From assembly GCF_036023875.1 (NCBI RefSeq), contig NZ_CP107931.1, positions 4,092,001 to 4,156,000 of the forward strand: a DNA stretch of 64,000 nucleotides. Direction: 5' to 3'. The notes under the pieces are model-generated. The model ran no database searches and was not told where the DNA came from. It saw nothing but the letters and a program-made list of their open reading frames with translations. Positions 29,089 through 37,891 of this stretch are shown piece after piece; positions within the stretch are counted from its first letter, which is position 1; every line of letters starts with the position of its first letter. The position numbers were made by a program, and so were the translations under genes. The DNA comes from Mycobacterium sp. NBC_00419 (lineage in GTDB: Bacteria; Actinomycetota; Actinomycetes; Mycobacteriales; Mycobacteriaceae).

Positions 29089-30080
29089 CGGACGCACCAC
29101 TGGTCGCTGTCGAAGCGCTGAACCTGACGCTTGACGTCTCCGGCCAGAGGCGGCTGGTACTGCGCGACGTATCGCTGACCATCGAGCGCGGCGAGGCGCT
29201 CGGTCTCGTCGGTGAATCCGGTGCGGGCAAGTCCATGACTGCGCGGGCGATCGCCCGGCTACTGCCGGAGCGGGCTGTCGCGACCGGCACCATAAGGTTT
29301 GCCGACCGCGACTTGCTAAGCCTGCGCGGCGAGTCGCTGCGCCGCGCCCGCACCGAGATGGCCGTGATATCCCAGGACCCCCGAGCCGCCATCAATCCGG
29401 TACGTCGTGTCGGGGACTTCCTCACCGAACAGCTTCGAACGCTCGCGCGGGTCGACCGGCGCGAAGCGACCCGTCGTGCCCAACAGATGCTGTCCGAAGT
29501 GGGTATCACCGATACCACCCGAAGAATGCGGCAGTATCCCGGCGACTTGTCCGGGGGAATGCTGCAGCGGGTCATGATTGCCTCGGCACTGCTGGGCAAT
29601 CCGAAGCTGATCCTCGCCGACGAACCCACCACCGCCCTGGATGTGACCACGCAATCGGAAGTGATGGCGATCCTGAACGAGCAACGCCACAACGCCGGAG
29701 TCGCACTGTTGTTCATCACGCACGACCTCGATCTCGCCGCCGCGGTGTGCGATCGCACCGCTGTCATGTACGCCGGTCAGATCGTCGAAGTCCAGAAGTC
29801 GACTGGACTGCATGACGAACCGCGGCATCCCTACACCGCGGCGCTTGCCGCAGCCCGGCCTGATCTCGAACGGCCGACACCGAGGCTCGCCGCGATCGCC
29901 GGCCGCCCCGTCGGCGCATGGGAGGCAGCAGATTCGTGTGGCTTCGCGGATCGCTGCCCGCATCGGCAGCCACGCTGCACGGCATCGGGGCCCGTGCCGC
30001 TCACGCGTGGACCCGCGCATGCGGTGCGCTGCCTGCGTGCCGGCGAAGTCGGAGCATCCTGGCGAGGGGGCTCGCAGTGA
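29085..30080 (+). CDS. ABC transporter ATP-binding protein, DppD type
   Basis: This ATPase (331 aa) carries Walker A G-E-S-G-A-G-K-S, signature L-S-G-G-M-L-Q-R, Walker B L-I-L-A-D-E-P-T and the C-terminal oligopeptide-type extension H-P-Y-T with three cysteines (C-G-F-A-D-R-C-P and a later R-C). The M-L in the signature replaces the usual Q-R pair but is found in DppD proteins. It starts by a 4-bp overlap with the permease and is coupled to the next ATPase by GTGA. Confidence 0.93.
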   Translation: MTDAPLVAVEALNLTLDVSGQRRLVLRDVSLTIERGEALGLVGESGAGKSMTARAIARLLPERAVATGTIRFADRDLLSLRGESLRRARTEMAVISQDPRAAINPVRRVGDFLTEQLRTLARVDRREATRRAQQMLSEVGITDTTRRMRQYPGDLSGGMLQRVMIASALLGNPKLILADEPTTALDVTTQSEVMAILNEQRHNAGVALLFITHDLDLAAAVCDRTAVMYAGQIVEVQKSTGLHDEPRHPYTAALAAARPDLERPTPRLAAIAGRPVGAWEAADSCGFADRCPHRQPRCTASGPVPLTRGPAHAVRCLRAGEVGASWRGGSQ

Positions 30081-30913
30081 CCGATCCGGTTCTGGTGGTG
30101 GCACACCTCAGCAAGGCCTTCGGCACCTTCGCCGCTGTCGATGACGTCTCGTTCGAACTCGCGGCGGGTTCATCCATCGGCGTCATAGGCGAATCCGGCT
30201 CGGGGAAAACAACAATCGCGCGAATGATCGTTGGCCTGGAGCGCCCCACTGCCGGCACCATCACCTGCTGCGGCAACGATCGCTCGCGCCCCTCACGGGC
30301 AACGAGTGCCCGACGCGCGCGAGCCCGCGAAGCGCAGATCGTGTTCCAGGATCCGTCGACCAGCCTTGACCCGCGCCAGACCGTAGCGCAAGCGCTCACC
30401 GAGGCGCTGCGCCTGTATGGCGGTCCCCAGGCCGAGAGCTCCCAACGACTACAGGAGCTCGCCGAACTGGTCGGCTTAGACGCGCGATTGCTGGCTTCCA
30501 TTCCCGGTCGGCTCTCTGGTGGCCAACGCCAACGCGTGGCGATCGCCCGCGCGCTTGCCGCGCAGCCGCGCGTCCTGGTCCTCGACGAGGCCGTGTCAGC
30601 ACTCGACGTGTCCATCCAGGCGCAAATTCTGAACATGCTGGCAGATATTCGTGATGCTACGGGGATCTCGTATGTGTTCATCACCCACGATTTGGCCGTC
30701 GTCCGGCAGGTCACCGAATACAGCGTCGTCATGCAGAGTGGCCGCATCGTCGAGCGCGGCCGAACAGACGATCTGCTGAGCGATCCGCAGCACCCCTACA
30801 CCCGTGCGCTTCTGGACAGCGTGCCCCGCCCAGGGTGGACGCCGCAACGGCGCGCGCTGGGGGCCACCCAACCGCTACCGTTGGGACGTGGTTCAACTGC
30901 GGATGACAAGTGA
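30077..30913 (+). CDS. ABC transporter ATP-binding protein, DppF type
   Basis: The second ATPase subunit, 278 aa, with Walker A G-E-S-G-S-G-K-T, signature L-S-G-G-Q-R-Q-R and Walker B L-V-L-D-E-A. The GTG at 30077 overlaps the DppD-type stop; the longer frame upstream is noise. The C-terminal extension is short and lacks the cysteines of its partner. It completes a two-ATPase, two-permease importer. Confidence 0.92.
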   Translation: MTDPVLVVAHLSKAFGTFAAVDDVSFELAAGSSIGVIGESGSGKTTIARMIVGLERPTAGTITCCGNDRSRPSRATSARRARAREAQIVFQDPSTSLDPRQTVAQALTEALRLYGGPQAESSQRLQELAELVGLDARLLASIPGRLSGGQRQRVAIARALAAQPRVLVLDEAVSALDVSIQAQILNMLADIRDATGISYVFITHDLAVVRQVTEYSVVMQSGRIVERGRTDDLLSDPQHPYTRALLDSVPRPGWTPQRRALGATQPLPLGRGSTADDK

Positions 30914-30922
30914 CAGGATGGC

Positions 30923-32674
30923 ATGTCGTTGAACACATTTGACGTAGTCGAGGCCTCCATCGCCGAACTTCGCAATGCCCTCGAGTCGGGCATCGTAAGC
31001 TCGGTAGACCTGGTGACCGCCTACCTCGCACGCATTGAGACTTATGATCGCGGCGGCATCCGCCTCAACGCCGTCGTCGTGATGAACCCGGCGGCGCTCA
31101 CCGAAGCCGAAGCCTCTGACGAGCGCCGGGCCCGCGGCGAGGTGCTCGGGCCGCTCGACGGAATCCCGTACACCGCCAAGGACAGCTACCTCGTGCGCGG
31201 ACTCACCGCGGCCGCCGGATCGCCGGCCTTCGAACATCTTGTTGCGCAGCGCGATGCGTTCGCGATCGAGCGGTTGCGCGCCGCCGGTGCCGTCTGTCTT
31301 GGTCTGACGAACATGCCGCCGATGGCGAACGGGGGCATGCAACGCGGCGTATACGGTCGCGCCGAAAGCCCTTACAACGCTGAGTACCTGACGTCAGCAT
31401 TCGCCTCGGGATCGTCCAACGGTTCGGGCACCGCTACCGCGGCGAGTTTCGCGGCGTTCGGCCTCGGTGAGGAAACCTGGTCCAGCGGGCGGGCGCCCGC
31501 CTCGAACAATGGCCTGTGCGCGTACACACCGTCGCGCGGGGTGATCTCGATGCGGGGCAACTGGCCGCTCGTGCCGACGATGGATGTCGTGGTGCCCCAC
31601 ACCCGCACCGTCGCGGACCTGCTCGAGGTGCTCGACGTGGTCGTCGCCGACGACACCGATTCACGGGGTGACTTCTGGCGGATGCAGCCTTGGATCGAGC
31701 TCCCACGCGCCTCCGCGGTGCGTCCGAAGTCGTACCCGGCACTTGCACCCCGCGGCGCACGTGCGGCGCGGTCAGCGCTCGCCGGCAAGCGCTTCGGGGT
31801 ACCTCGCATGTACGTCAATGCGGACCCGGAGGCAGGTACCGCCGAGCACCCTGGCATCGGCGGGCCGACCGGACAGCGCATCGAAACTCGGGCATCCATC
31901 ATCGACCTGTGGGAGTCCGCCAGCAGAGACCTGAAGGCGGCGGGCGCAGAGCTTGTGCTCGTCGATTTCCCCGCGGTCACGAACTACGAGGGCGATCGGC
32001 CCGGCGCGCCGACAATCGCTAACCGTGGCTTGGTGACTCGCGAGTACCTGCATCGGGAGATTGTCGACCTGTCCGCCTGGGCGTGGGACGACTTCCTCCG
32101 CGCCAACGGGGACCCCAACCTCGACCGTCTCACCGACGTGGACGGCGCAACGATCTTCCCGCACCCCGAGGGTGCACTGAAGGACCGCTACGACGGCTTC
32201 GATGACACCGTTGCCTCCTACCCCGCGCGTGTGCGCGAGCATCCGGTGGAAAAGCTCACCGACATCCCGCATCTCGCGCAGGGCCTGAGCGGTCTGGAGG
32301 AGTCGCGCCGCCTCGACCTCGAGGATTGGATGGACCGCCTGGGCCTGGACGCGGTCGTGTTTCCCGCCGTCGCCGACGTCGGCCTCGCCGACATGGACGT
32401 CAACGAGGCGTCCGCGGACCTCGGCTGGCGCAACGGCGTGTGGGTTGCCAACGGCAATCTGGTGCTGCGGCACCTCGGCATTCCGACAGTCACCGTACCG
32501 ATGGGCACGATGGCCGACATCGGCATGCCGGTCGGCTTGACCTTCGCCGGACGGTCATACGACGACACGGCACTGCTTGTGCTCGCCGCGGCGTTCGAGG
32601 CCACCGGTAGTCGGCGGACCGCACCACCGCGGACCCCCGCTCTCGCCTCGGCGTTCAGCTCAGATCGCGGGTGA
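30923..32674 (+). CDS. Amidase signature family hydrolase
   Basis: The 583-aa product is an amidase-signature enzyme. The catalytic Lys is in Y-T-A-K-D-S and the cis-Ser in the G-S-S-N-G-S-G loop. The nucleophile region reads G-E-E-T-W-S-S-G-R-A-P instead of the common G-S-D-T-G-G-S-I-R, an unusual form that still offers a serine in the right place. Being last in the deiminase/importer operon (9 bp after the ATPase), it may hydrolyse the carbamoyl or amide product. The substrate is not known. Its end overlaps the convergent next gene by 20 bp. Confidence 0.88.
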   Translation: MSLNTFDVVEASIAELRNALESGIVSSVDLVTAYLARIETYDRGGIRLNAVVVMNPAALTEAEASDERRARGEVLGPLDGIPYTAKDSYLVRGLTAAAGSPAFEHLVAQRDAFAIERLRAAGAVCLGLTNMPPMANGGMQRGVYGRAESPYNAEYLTSAFASGSSNGSGTATAASFAAFGLGEETWSSGRAPASNNGLCAYTPSRGVISMRGNWPLVPTMDVVVPHTRTVADLLEVLDVVVADDTDSRGDFWRMQPWIELPRASAVRPKSYPALAPRGARAARSALAGKRFGVPRMYVNADPEAGTAEHPGIGGPTGQRIETRASIIDLWESASRDLKAAGAELVLVDFPAVTNYEGDRPGAPTIANRGLVTREYLHREIVDLSAWAWDDFLRANGDPNLDRLTDVDGATIFPHPEGALKDRYDGFDDTVASYPARVREHPVEKLTDIPHLAQGLSGLEESRRLDLEDWMDRLGLDAVVFPAVADVGLADMDVNEASADLGWRNGVWVANGNLVLRHLGIPTVTVPMGTMADIGMPVGLTFAGRSYDDTALLVLAAAFEATGSRRTAPPRTPALASAFSSDRG

Positions 32675-33362
32675 CCTTCTCGGTGTCGCGGCGGCGATCC
32701 AGCGCGGCAGGATCCGGGTTGGCCACCTGCACCAGCGACGCCCCGGCCACGAACACCGACAGCAGATTGTCGACGATCTCCGCCGGTGTCGACCAGGCCA
32801 GTGACGACATCACCCGGTCGCCGCGCGTCAGCCCCCGCGAGGTGGCGGACTCGGCCGCCCCGGCCAGCACGTCCTCGACCGTCCGCCCGTCGAGTGCCGG
32901 GCCCGGGCGCGACTCGCCGATCACCTGATCGCCGTGTACCCGCACCGCGGTCGCGTAGTCGGTCACCCCGATGGGCAGATCCGGCACGGACTTGCCGAAC
33001 GGATCCAGCGACAGCACCGCGACCTCACCGCCGGACACCATCTCGTCGGCCTCATCGAGGCGGTCGGCGGTGCACAGCGCGAGGTCCGATGAGCCGCCGA
33101 GCACCACCTCGGCGCCGATCCACCAGACACCCAGCAGCACCGCGGCGCTCTGCCAGTGCGCGGGCAGTAGCACCGCCACCCGCGAGCCGGCGCCGGCGCC
33201 GAGTTCGTCGCGTAACAGGTTGGCGGTCTTGGCCGCCCAGTTCGCCAGCGTCACCGTCGACAACTCGATGCGCTCACCGCTGGCGTCGTCGTAGAACGTG
33301 ATGCGCGGACCCATCGGGTCGGCGCGCAGCAATGGATCCAGAACCGCGTCAGCGATATTCAT
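32655..33362 (-). CDS. TIGR03089 family protein (AMP-binding-like fragment)
   Basis: Homologue of Rv3268, 235 aa. It resembles the N-terminal part of acyl-adenylate enzymes (W-A-A-K-T-A-N-L-L and R-V-A-V-L-L-P-A-H-W-Q-S-A) but lacks the adenylation core motifs, so it is probably not an enzyme of that type. ATG 33362 overlaps the stop of the upstream LCP gene (ATGA); the four extra codons upstream are less likely. Function unknown, but the pairing with the LCP gene is conserved. Confidence 0.85.
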   Translation of the reverse strand: MNIADAVLDPLLRADPMGPRITFYDDASGERIELSTVTLANWAAKTANLLRDELGAGAGSRVAVLLPAHWQSAAVLLGVWWIGAEVVLGGSSDLALCTADRLDEADEMVSGGEVAVLSLDPFGKSVPDLPIGVTDYATAVRVHGDQVIGESRPGPALDGRTVEDVLAGAAESATSRGLTRGDRVMSSLAWSTPAEIVDNLLSVFVAGASLVQVANPDPAALDRRRDTEKVTRDLS

Positions 33363-34861
33363 CAGTTGACGCACTTGGGGTCGTCGGACCCCGCAGTGAT
33401 GATCGGCGACGGTGGGGGAGCCGTCGCATCGCCGGCCTGCCCGGCGGCCTGATCCACCGTCGCGGCCGTCGGCAGCGTCCCGTCCAGGCCCGAGCCGGGG
33501 CCGGTGTAGTCCGACGCGAGCACCACCCGCACCGTGCCCGCCGGGAGCGAACCCTCCGCAGCGACCGGCAGCCCGCCGAGTTCCTTGGCGACGGCCTGGG
33601 CGCCGAGATCATCCTCCTTGGCGGCCTGCACCTGGCTCTTGATCACGTGGTCTTTCTCGTTGTTGCCGACGTTGCCTTCGACAAAACCCTTGGCGGTCAA
33701 CACCTCCGACACTGCGGCAGCCAGGCCGTTGATCTCGGTGTCGTTGACTACCTCGACGGTGGTCTGGTCCGGCGAGTAGGCGATCTTCTCCGTCTTGCCC
33801 TCGTCCTGATCGTGCAGCAGGCTGGCCACCCACTCCTGCACCTGCGAGGGTTCGACGCGCACCACCGACTGCATGCCGTCGTCGCTCCAGCCCGCCTCGT
33901 CAAGCACCGGGATGGTCGCGAACGCGACGTTGCCGCCCGCCAGATTCTGCAACTGCTTGATGAAATCCATGATGTCCCAGCCCGAGGAGATCACCACCGA
34001 GCGCTGAATCGCATCCTGCAGCTGGTTCAGTGTCGACGGGCTGGTCAAGGTCTTGCTCGAAATCACTTGGTGGGCAAGCTGAGCCATCACGACCTGCTGG
34101 CGCACCACCCGGTCGAGGTCGCCGCGCGGAAGGTCGTGGCGCTGGCGCACGAAGCTCAGCGCTTGCGCGCCGTTGAGCTTCTGCCAGCCAGCCGGGAAGT
34201 CCGCACCCGAAAGTGGTTCGTAGACGGCGTCTTTCAGGCAGACATCGACGCCACCGAGGGCATCGGTGATCAAAGCGAATCCCAGCAGGCCAATCTCGGC
34301 GTAGTGGTCCACCGTGACGCCGGTCAGATCAGCGACGGTCTTGATGAGCGCTTCGCGGCCGGCCTCCACCGCTTTCGGCTCGGCCTCCGCGGGGTCCATG
34401 CCCTGCTGCTCGACGAGCTCTTTCATCTTCTCGAGCTTCACCTGGCCGTAGACGCCGTTGATCTTCGTCTTGTCCAGCCCCGGCGCCTTGACGTAGGAGT
34501 CGCGCGGGATCGAGATGGCGGTCGCCGACTTCCCGTTGTTCGGGATGCGGACCAGGATGATCGTGTCGGTGTTGGTGGACACGTCGTCGCCGGCGTGCAG
34601 CGTGGCCAGTTCGTCCTCCGAGAGCGGGTTGCCGTGCGCGTCGGTGCGGCTGTCCATACCGACGAGGAGGATGTCGATCGCGCCGTCGTCCTCACCGCCG
34701 CCGCCGAGGGCGGCTGTGCTCAGGTGGAAGATGCCGTCCTCGAACGAGCGGATCTTCCCCCAGGCGACGCCGGTACCGACCATCACCATCACGGCGAACA
34801 ACGCCAGCACAGTGCGAGCCACCCGCCGGGCGCCCGTCACTGCATCGGTGTCAGCAGGCAT
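33362..34861 (-). CDS. lcp1: LytR-CpsA-Psr family ligase with LytR_C domain
   Basis: The 499-aa protein is the Rv3267 (Lcp1) homologue, the enzyme known to join arabinogalactan to peptidoglycan in mycobacteria. An N-terminal membrane helix (about residues 15-35) is followed by the LCP domain (D-I-L-L-V-G-M-D-S-R, N-T-D-T-I-I-L-V-R, I-S-I-P-R-D-S-Y and F-V-R-Q-R-H-D-L-P-R-G-D). A LytR_C domain from about 370 and a Pro/Ala-rich tail complete it. It is exported and works on the outer membrane face. It diverges from rmlD, whose product feeds the same linker. Confidence 0.9.
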   Translation of the reverse strand: MPADTDAVTGARRVARTVLALFAVMVMVGTGVAWGKIRSFEDGIFHLSTAALGGGGEDDGAIDILLVGMDSRTDAHGNPLSEDELATLHAGDDVSTNTDTIILVRIPNNGKSATAISIPRDSYVKAPGLDKTKINGVYGQVKLEKMKELVEQQGMDPAEAEPKAVEAGREALIKTVADLTGVTVDHYAEIGLLGFALITDALGGVDVCLKDAVYEPLSGADFPAGWQKLNGAQALSFVRQRHDLPRGDLDRVVRQQVVMAQLAHQVISSKTLTSPSTLNQLQDAIQRSVVISSGWDIMDFIKQLQNLAGGNVAFATIPVLDEAGWSDDGMQSVVRVEPSQVQEWVASLLHDQDEGKTEKIAYSPDQTTVEVVNDTEINGLAAAVSEVLTAKGFVEGNVGNNEKDHVIKSQVQAAKEDDLGAQAVAKELGGLPVAAEGSLPAGTVRVVLASDYTGPGSGLDGTLPTAATVDQAAGQAGDATAPPPSPIITAGSDDPKCVN

Positions 34862-34928
34862 CAGCCCAGGCTACTGGCGAGATGGGCGCATACCCGGTAG
34901 CCGAAACCGGCGTGCCAGACTCGAAGTC

Positions 34929-35786
34929 ATGGGCAGGAGGATCGTCATTACCGGTGCAGGGGGCCAGGTCGGACGCTTTCTCGCAGGTGAGGCGGCCCTG
35001 CGCGGCTACCAGGTCAGCGCGCTGACGCGCCGCGAGTGGGACATCACCGACGCACCGGCAGCCGAGCGTTTCGTGGCCGCGGATGACCTGGTGGTGAACT
35101 GCGCGGCCATCGCCAACGTCGACGCGGCCGAGGCCGAACCGGACACCGCCTACGCCGTGAACGTCACCGGCCCAGAGAACCTCGCCCACGCCTGCGCGCG
35201 GGTCGGCGCCGCCCTGGTGCACGTGTCCACCGACTACGTCTTTGGCGGTGAGAAACGTCACCCCTATGAGGTCGGCGACCCGACGAACCCGCTGAGCGTG
35301 TACGGCCGCACCAAGCTGGCCGGTGAGCTCGCGGTGCTCGCCGCACAGCCGGACGCCACCATCGTGCGCACCTCCTGGGTGTACACCGGCGGCTCGGGCA
35401 GCGACTTCGTCGCGATGCTGCGGCGGGTGGCCGCAACTGACGAGACCATTGCGGTCGGCGACGACCAGACCGGCTCGCCCACCTACGTCAAAGACCTGGT
35501 CGGGGCGCTGTTCGAGGCCGGGGATGCGCGTATCCGCGAGCCGGTCCTGCACGCCGCCAACGACGGCGCCGTCAGCCGCTTCCAACAGGCCCGCGCCGTG
35601 TTCGAAGAGCTCGGCGCCGACCCCGAGCGGGTTCGTGCGGTGAGCGCGGCGCAGTCGCGTAAGCCCGCCCGCCGGCCGGTGTACTCCGCGTTGTCCATGG
35701 CGATGTCGGCACAGGCCGGGCTGGCGCCGCTGCGGCCGTGGCGTGAAGCCCTGGCCGAGGCGCTTGCCCAGCCCGTCGCCGACTGA
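34929..35786 (+). CDS. rmlD: dTDP-4-dehydrorhamnose reductase
   Basis: The 285-aa protein performs the last step in dTDP-L-rhamnose synthesis. It has the N-terminal I-V-I-T-G-A-G-G-Q-V-G-R, V-S-T-D-Y-V-F-G-G, Y-G-R-T-K-L-A-G-E with the Tyr-Lys pair, and R-T-S-W-V-Y-T-G-G. ATG 34929 begins the Rossmann fold; longer frames upstream overlap the divergent LCP gene. It leads the rmlD-wbbL-manB unit, with 17 bp to wbbL. Confidence 0.95.
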   Translation: MGRRIVITGAGGQVGRFLAGEAALRGYQVSALTRREWDITDAPAAERFVAADDLVVNCAAIANVDAAEAEPDTAYAVNVTGPENLAHACARVGAALVHVSTDYVFGGEKRHPYEVGDPTNPLSVYGRTKLAGELAVLAAQPDATIVRTSWVYTGGSGSDFVAMLRRVAATDETIAVGDDQTGSPTYVKDLVGALFEAGDARIREPVLHAANDGAVSRFQQARAVFEELGADPERVRAVSAAQSRKPARRPVYSALSMAMSAQAGLAPLRPWREALAEALAQPVAD

Positions 35787-35803
35787 CCGCTAACCTCTAC
35801 GCC

Positions 35804-36691
35804 GTGACCTCCACCCGCCCGCTCACCGTCGTGACGGTGACGTACTCACCGGGGTCGCATCTGGACCGCTTCCTGTCCTCGCTGACCGTGGCCACCGATC
35901 TGCCGCTGACCGTGGTGATGGCCGACAACGGCTCGGTGGACGGCACACCCGAAGAGGCGGTCGATCGCTACCCGGGCACCACCCTGCTGCGCACCGGCGG
36001 CAACCTGGGCTACGGCAGCGCCGTCAACCGTGCGGTCGCGACGGTGCCCGCCGACGACGAGTTCGTGATCGTGGCCAACCCCGACGTGGTGTGGGCACCG
36101 GGCAGCATCGACGCCCTGCTGGAGGCGGCGCAGCGGTGGCCGCGGGCGGGAACGCTCGGGCCGCTGATCCGCGACCCCGACGGCGCGGTGTATCCGTCGG
36201 CGCGCCACCTGCCCAGCCTCGTGCGCGGCGGCATGCACGCGGTGGTCGGCTTCGTGTGGAAGACGAATCCGTGGACCAAGGCCTACCGCCAGGAGCGGGT
36301 GGAGCCCAGCGAGCGGCCGGTGGGCTGGTTGTCCGGGTCCTGCCTGCTGATCCGGCGGGCGGCATTCGAGCAGGTCGGCGGCTTCGACGAGCGCTACTTC
36401 ATGTACATGGAAGACGTCGATCTCGGAGATCGGATCGGTCGGGCCGGATGGCTGAACATCTACGTCCCGGCCGCGGAGATCCTGCATGACAAGGGCCACT
36501 CGACGGGGCGTGATCCGGCCCGAAACCTACGCGCCCACCATGAGAGCACCTACATTTATCTCGCGGACCGTCATTTCGGATGGTGGCAGGCGCCGCTGCG
36601 GTGGACGATGAAGGGCGCATTGAAGGTGCGCTCCCGTGCGGCGGTGCGTAAATCGAAACGGGAACGGGGAAAAGGGGTGAAGGCTCAGTGA
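35804..36691 (+). CDS. wbbL: Rhamnosyltransferase of the arabinogalactan linker
   Basis: A GT2 enzyme (295 aa) that adds L-rhamnose to GlcNAc-PP-decaprenol, making the unit that links arabinogalactan to peptidoglycan; the family is essential in mycobacteria. Motifs include V-V-M-A-D-N-G-S-V-D-G, G-G-N-L-G-Y-G-S-A-V-N and the S-G-S-C-L-L-I-R-R then M-Y-M-E-D-V-D-L-G-D segment. The GTG at 35804 is taken as start. It is directly after rmlD and overlaps manB by 4 bp. Confidence 0.94.
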   Translation: MTSTRPLTVVTVTYSPGSHLDRFLSSLTVATDLPLTVVMADNGSVDGTPEEAVDRYPGTTLLRTGGNLGYGSAVNRAVATVPADDEFVIVANPDVVWAPGSIDALLEAAQRWPRAGTLGPLIRDPDGAVYPSARHLPSLVRGGMHAVVGFVWKTNPWTKAYRQERVEPSERPVGWLSGSCLLIRRAAFEQVGGFDERYFMYMEDVDLGDRIGRAGWLNIYVPAAEILHDKGHSTGRDPARNLRAHHESTYIYLADRHFGWWQAPLRWTMKGALKVRSRAAVRKSKRERGKGVKAQ

Positions 36692-37773
36692 GCGATATGA
36701 ACCCGGGTGCCGTCGACGCGGTCGTCCTCGTCGGCGGTAAGGGCACCCGGCTGCGGCCGTTGACCCTCTCGGCTGCCAAGCCGATGCTGCCCACCGCCGG
36801 GCTGCCGTTCCTCACGCACCTGCTGTCGCGGATCGCCGAAGCCGGCATCGAGCACGTCATCCTCGGCACCTCCTACAAGGCCGCCACATTCGAGGACGAG
36901 TTCGGCGACGGCTCCAAGCTCGGCCTGAAGATCGAATACGTCACTGAAGAGCATCCGCTGGGCACCGGCGGCGGTATCGCGAACGTGGTGCCCAAGCTGC
37001 GCAACGAGACCGTGATGGTGTTCAACGGCGACGTGCTCTCCGGTATGGACCTGTCCCAGATGCTGGCAGCCCACCACGCCCGCGAAAGCGACCTGACCCT
37101 GCACCTGGTGCGGGTGAGCGACCCGCGGGCATTCGGTTGTGTGCCCACCGACGCCGATGGCAACGTCGTGGCGTTCCTGGAGAAGACCGAAGACCCGCCG
37201 ACCGACCAGATCAACGCCGGCACCTACATCTTCAAGCGCGAGATCATCGATCGCATCCCGCGCGGACGCGAAGTCTCGGTGGAGCGTGAAGTGTTCCCGG
37301 CCCTGCTGGCCGACGGTGTCAAGGTGTGCGGGTACGTCGACTCCAGCTACTGGCGGGATATGGGCACACCCGAGGACTTCGTCCGCGGCTCGGCCGATCT
37401 GGTTCGCGGGTTGGCGCCCTCGCCGGCGTTGGGCGGGCGGCGCGGGGAGAGCCTGGTGCACGACGGCGCATCGGTGGCGCCGGGCGCGGTGCTGGTCGGC
37501 GGCACAGTGGTCGGCCGTGGTGCCGAGATCGGGCCGGGAGTGCGACTGGACGGCGCGGTGATCTTCGACGGGGCCAAGATCGAGGCCGGGTCGGTTGTGG
37601 AACGGTCGATCATCGGGTTCGGTGCGCGGATCGGGCCGCGGGCCCTGGTGCGCGACGGCATCATCGGCGACGGTGCCGACATCGGGGCACGCTGCGAATT
37701 GCTGCGCGGTGCTCGGGTGTGGCCCGGCGTGACGATCCCCGATTGTGGAATCCGCTACTCGTCGGACATCTAG
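36688..37773 (+). CDS. manB: Mannose-1-phosphate guanylyltransferase
   Basis: The protein (361 aa) matches Rv3264c, which makes GDP-mannose for lipomannan, LAM and PIMs. It has the nucleotidyltransferase signature V-L-V-G-G-K-G-T-R-L-R-P-L-T and a middle N-A-G-T-Y-I-F. The C-terminal left-handed beta-helix is built from V-V-G-R-G-A-E-I-G-P-type hexapeptides. It has also been named rmlA2, and other schemes call this activity manC. The GTG overlaps the wbbL stop. A palindromic repeat starts 8 bp after its stop. Confidence 0.92.
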   Translation: MSDMNPGAVDAVVLVGGKGTRLRPLTLSAAKPMLPTAGLPFLTHLLSRIAEAGIEHVILGTSYKAATFEDEFGDGSKLGLKIEYVTEEHPLGTGGGIANVVPKLRNETVMVFNGDVLSGMDLSQMLAAHHARESDLTLHLVRVSDPRAFGCVPTDADGNVVAFLEKTEDPPTDQINAGTYIFKREIIDRIPRGREVSVEREVFPALLADGVKVCGYVDSSYWRDMGTPEDFVRGSADLVRGLAPSPALGGRRGESLVHDGASVAPGAVLVGGTVVGRGAEIGPGVRLDGAVIFDGAKIEAGSVVERSIIGFGARIGPRALVRDGIIGDGADIGARCELLRGARVWPGVTIPDCGIRYSSDI

Positions 37774-37780
37774 CCCCGGC

Positions 37781-37841
37781 CGAGTGGCCACTTATGCCAC
37801 GGCTCCGGCCGAAAAGCGTGTCATAAGTAGCCACTCGCGGG
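37781..37841. repeat. 61-bp palindromic repeat, copy A
   Basis: This is identical at 60 of 61 positions to 38755-38815 in direct orientation (the one difference is at 37809). Each copy folds on itself: arms 37781-37801 and 37817-37837 pair at 19 of 21 positions around a 15-base loop. It begins 8 bp after the manB stop. There is no T-tract, so it is not a classical terminator. Together with copy B it brackets the nuclease gene. Confidence 0.93.
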
Positions 37842-37891
37842 CCTGTGGATGGGTGACAACCTGACCGGCCTCCGCGTGTCAGGGTGCGGTT

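Noticed and set aside
37326..37826. A 166-codon frame ending in the same tail as the nuclease
   Set aside because: It lies out of frame inside manB; the shared tail only reflects the repeated palindrome.
37781..37841. Reading the palindrome as a simple bidirectional terminator between convergent genes
   Set aside because: It lacks T-tracts, occurs in two near-identical copies, and one copy is coding; a repeat element explains it better, though a side effect on termination is possible.
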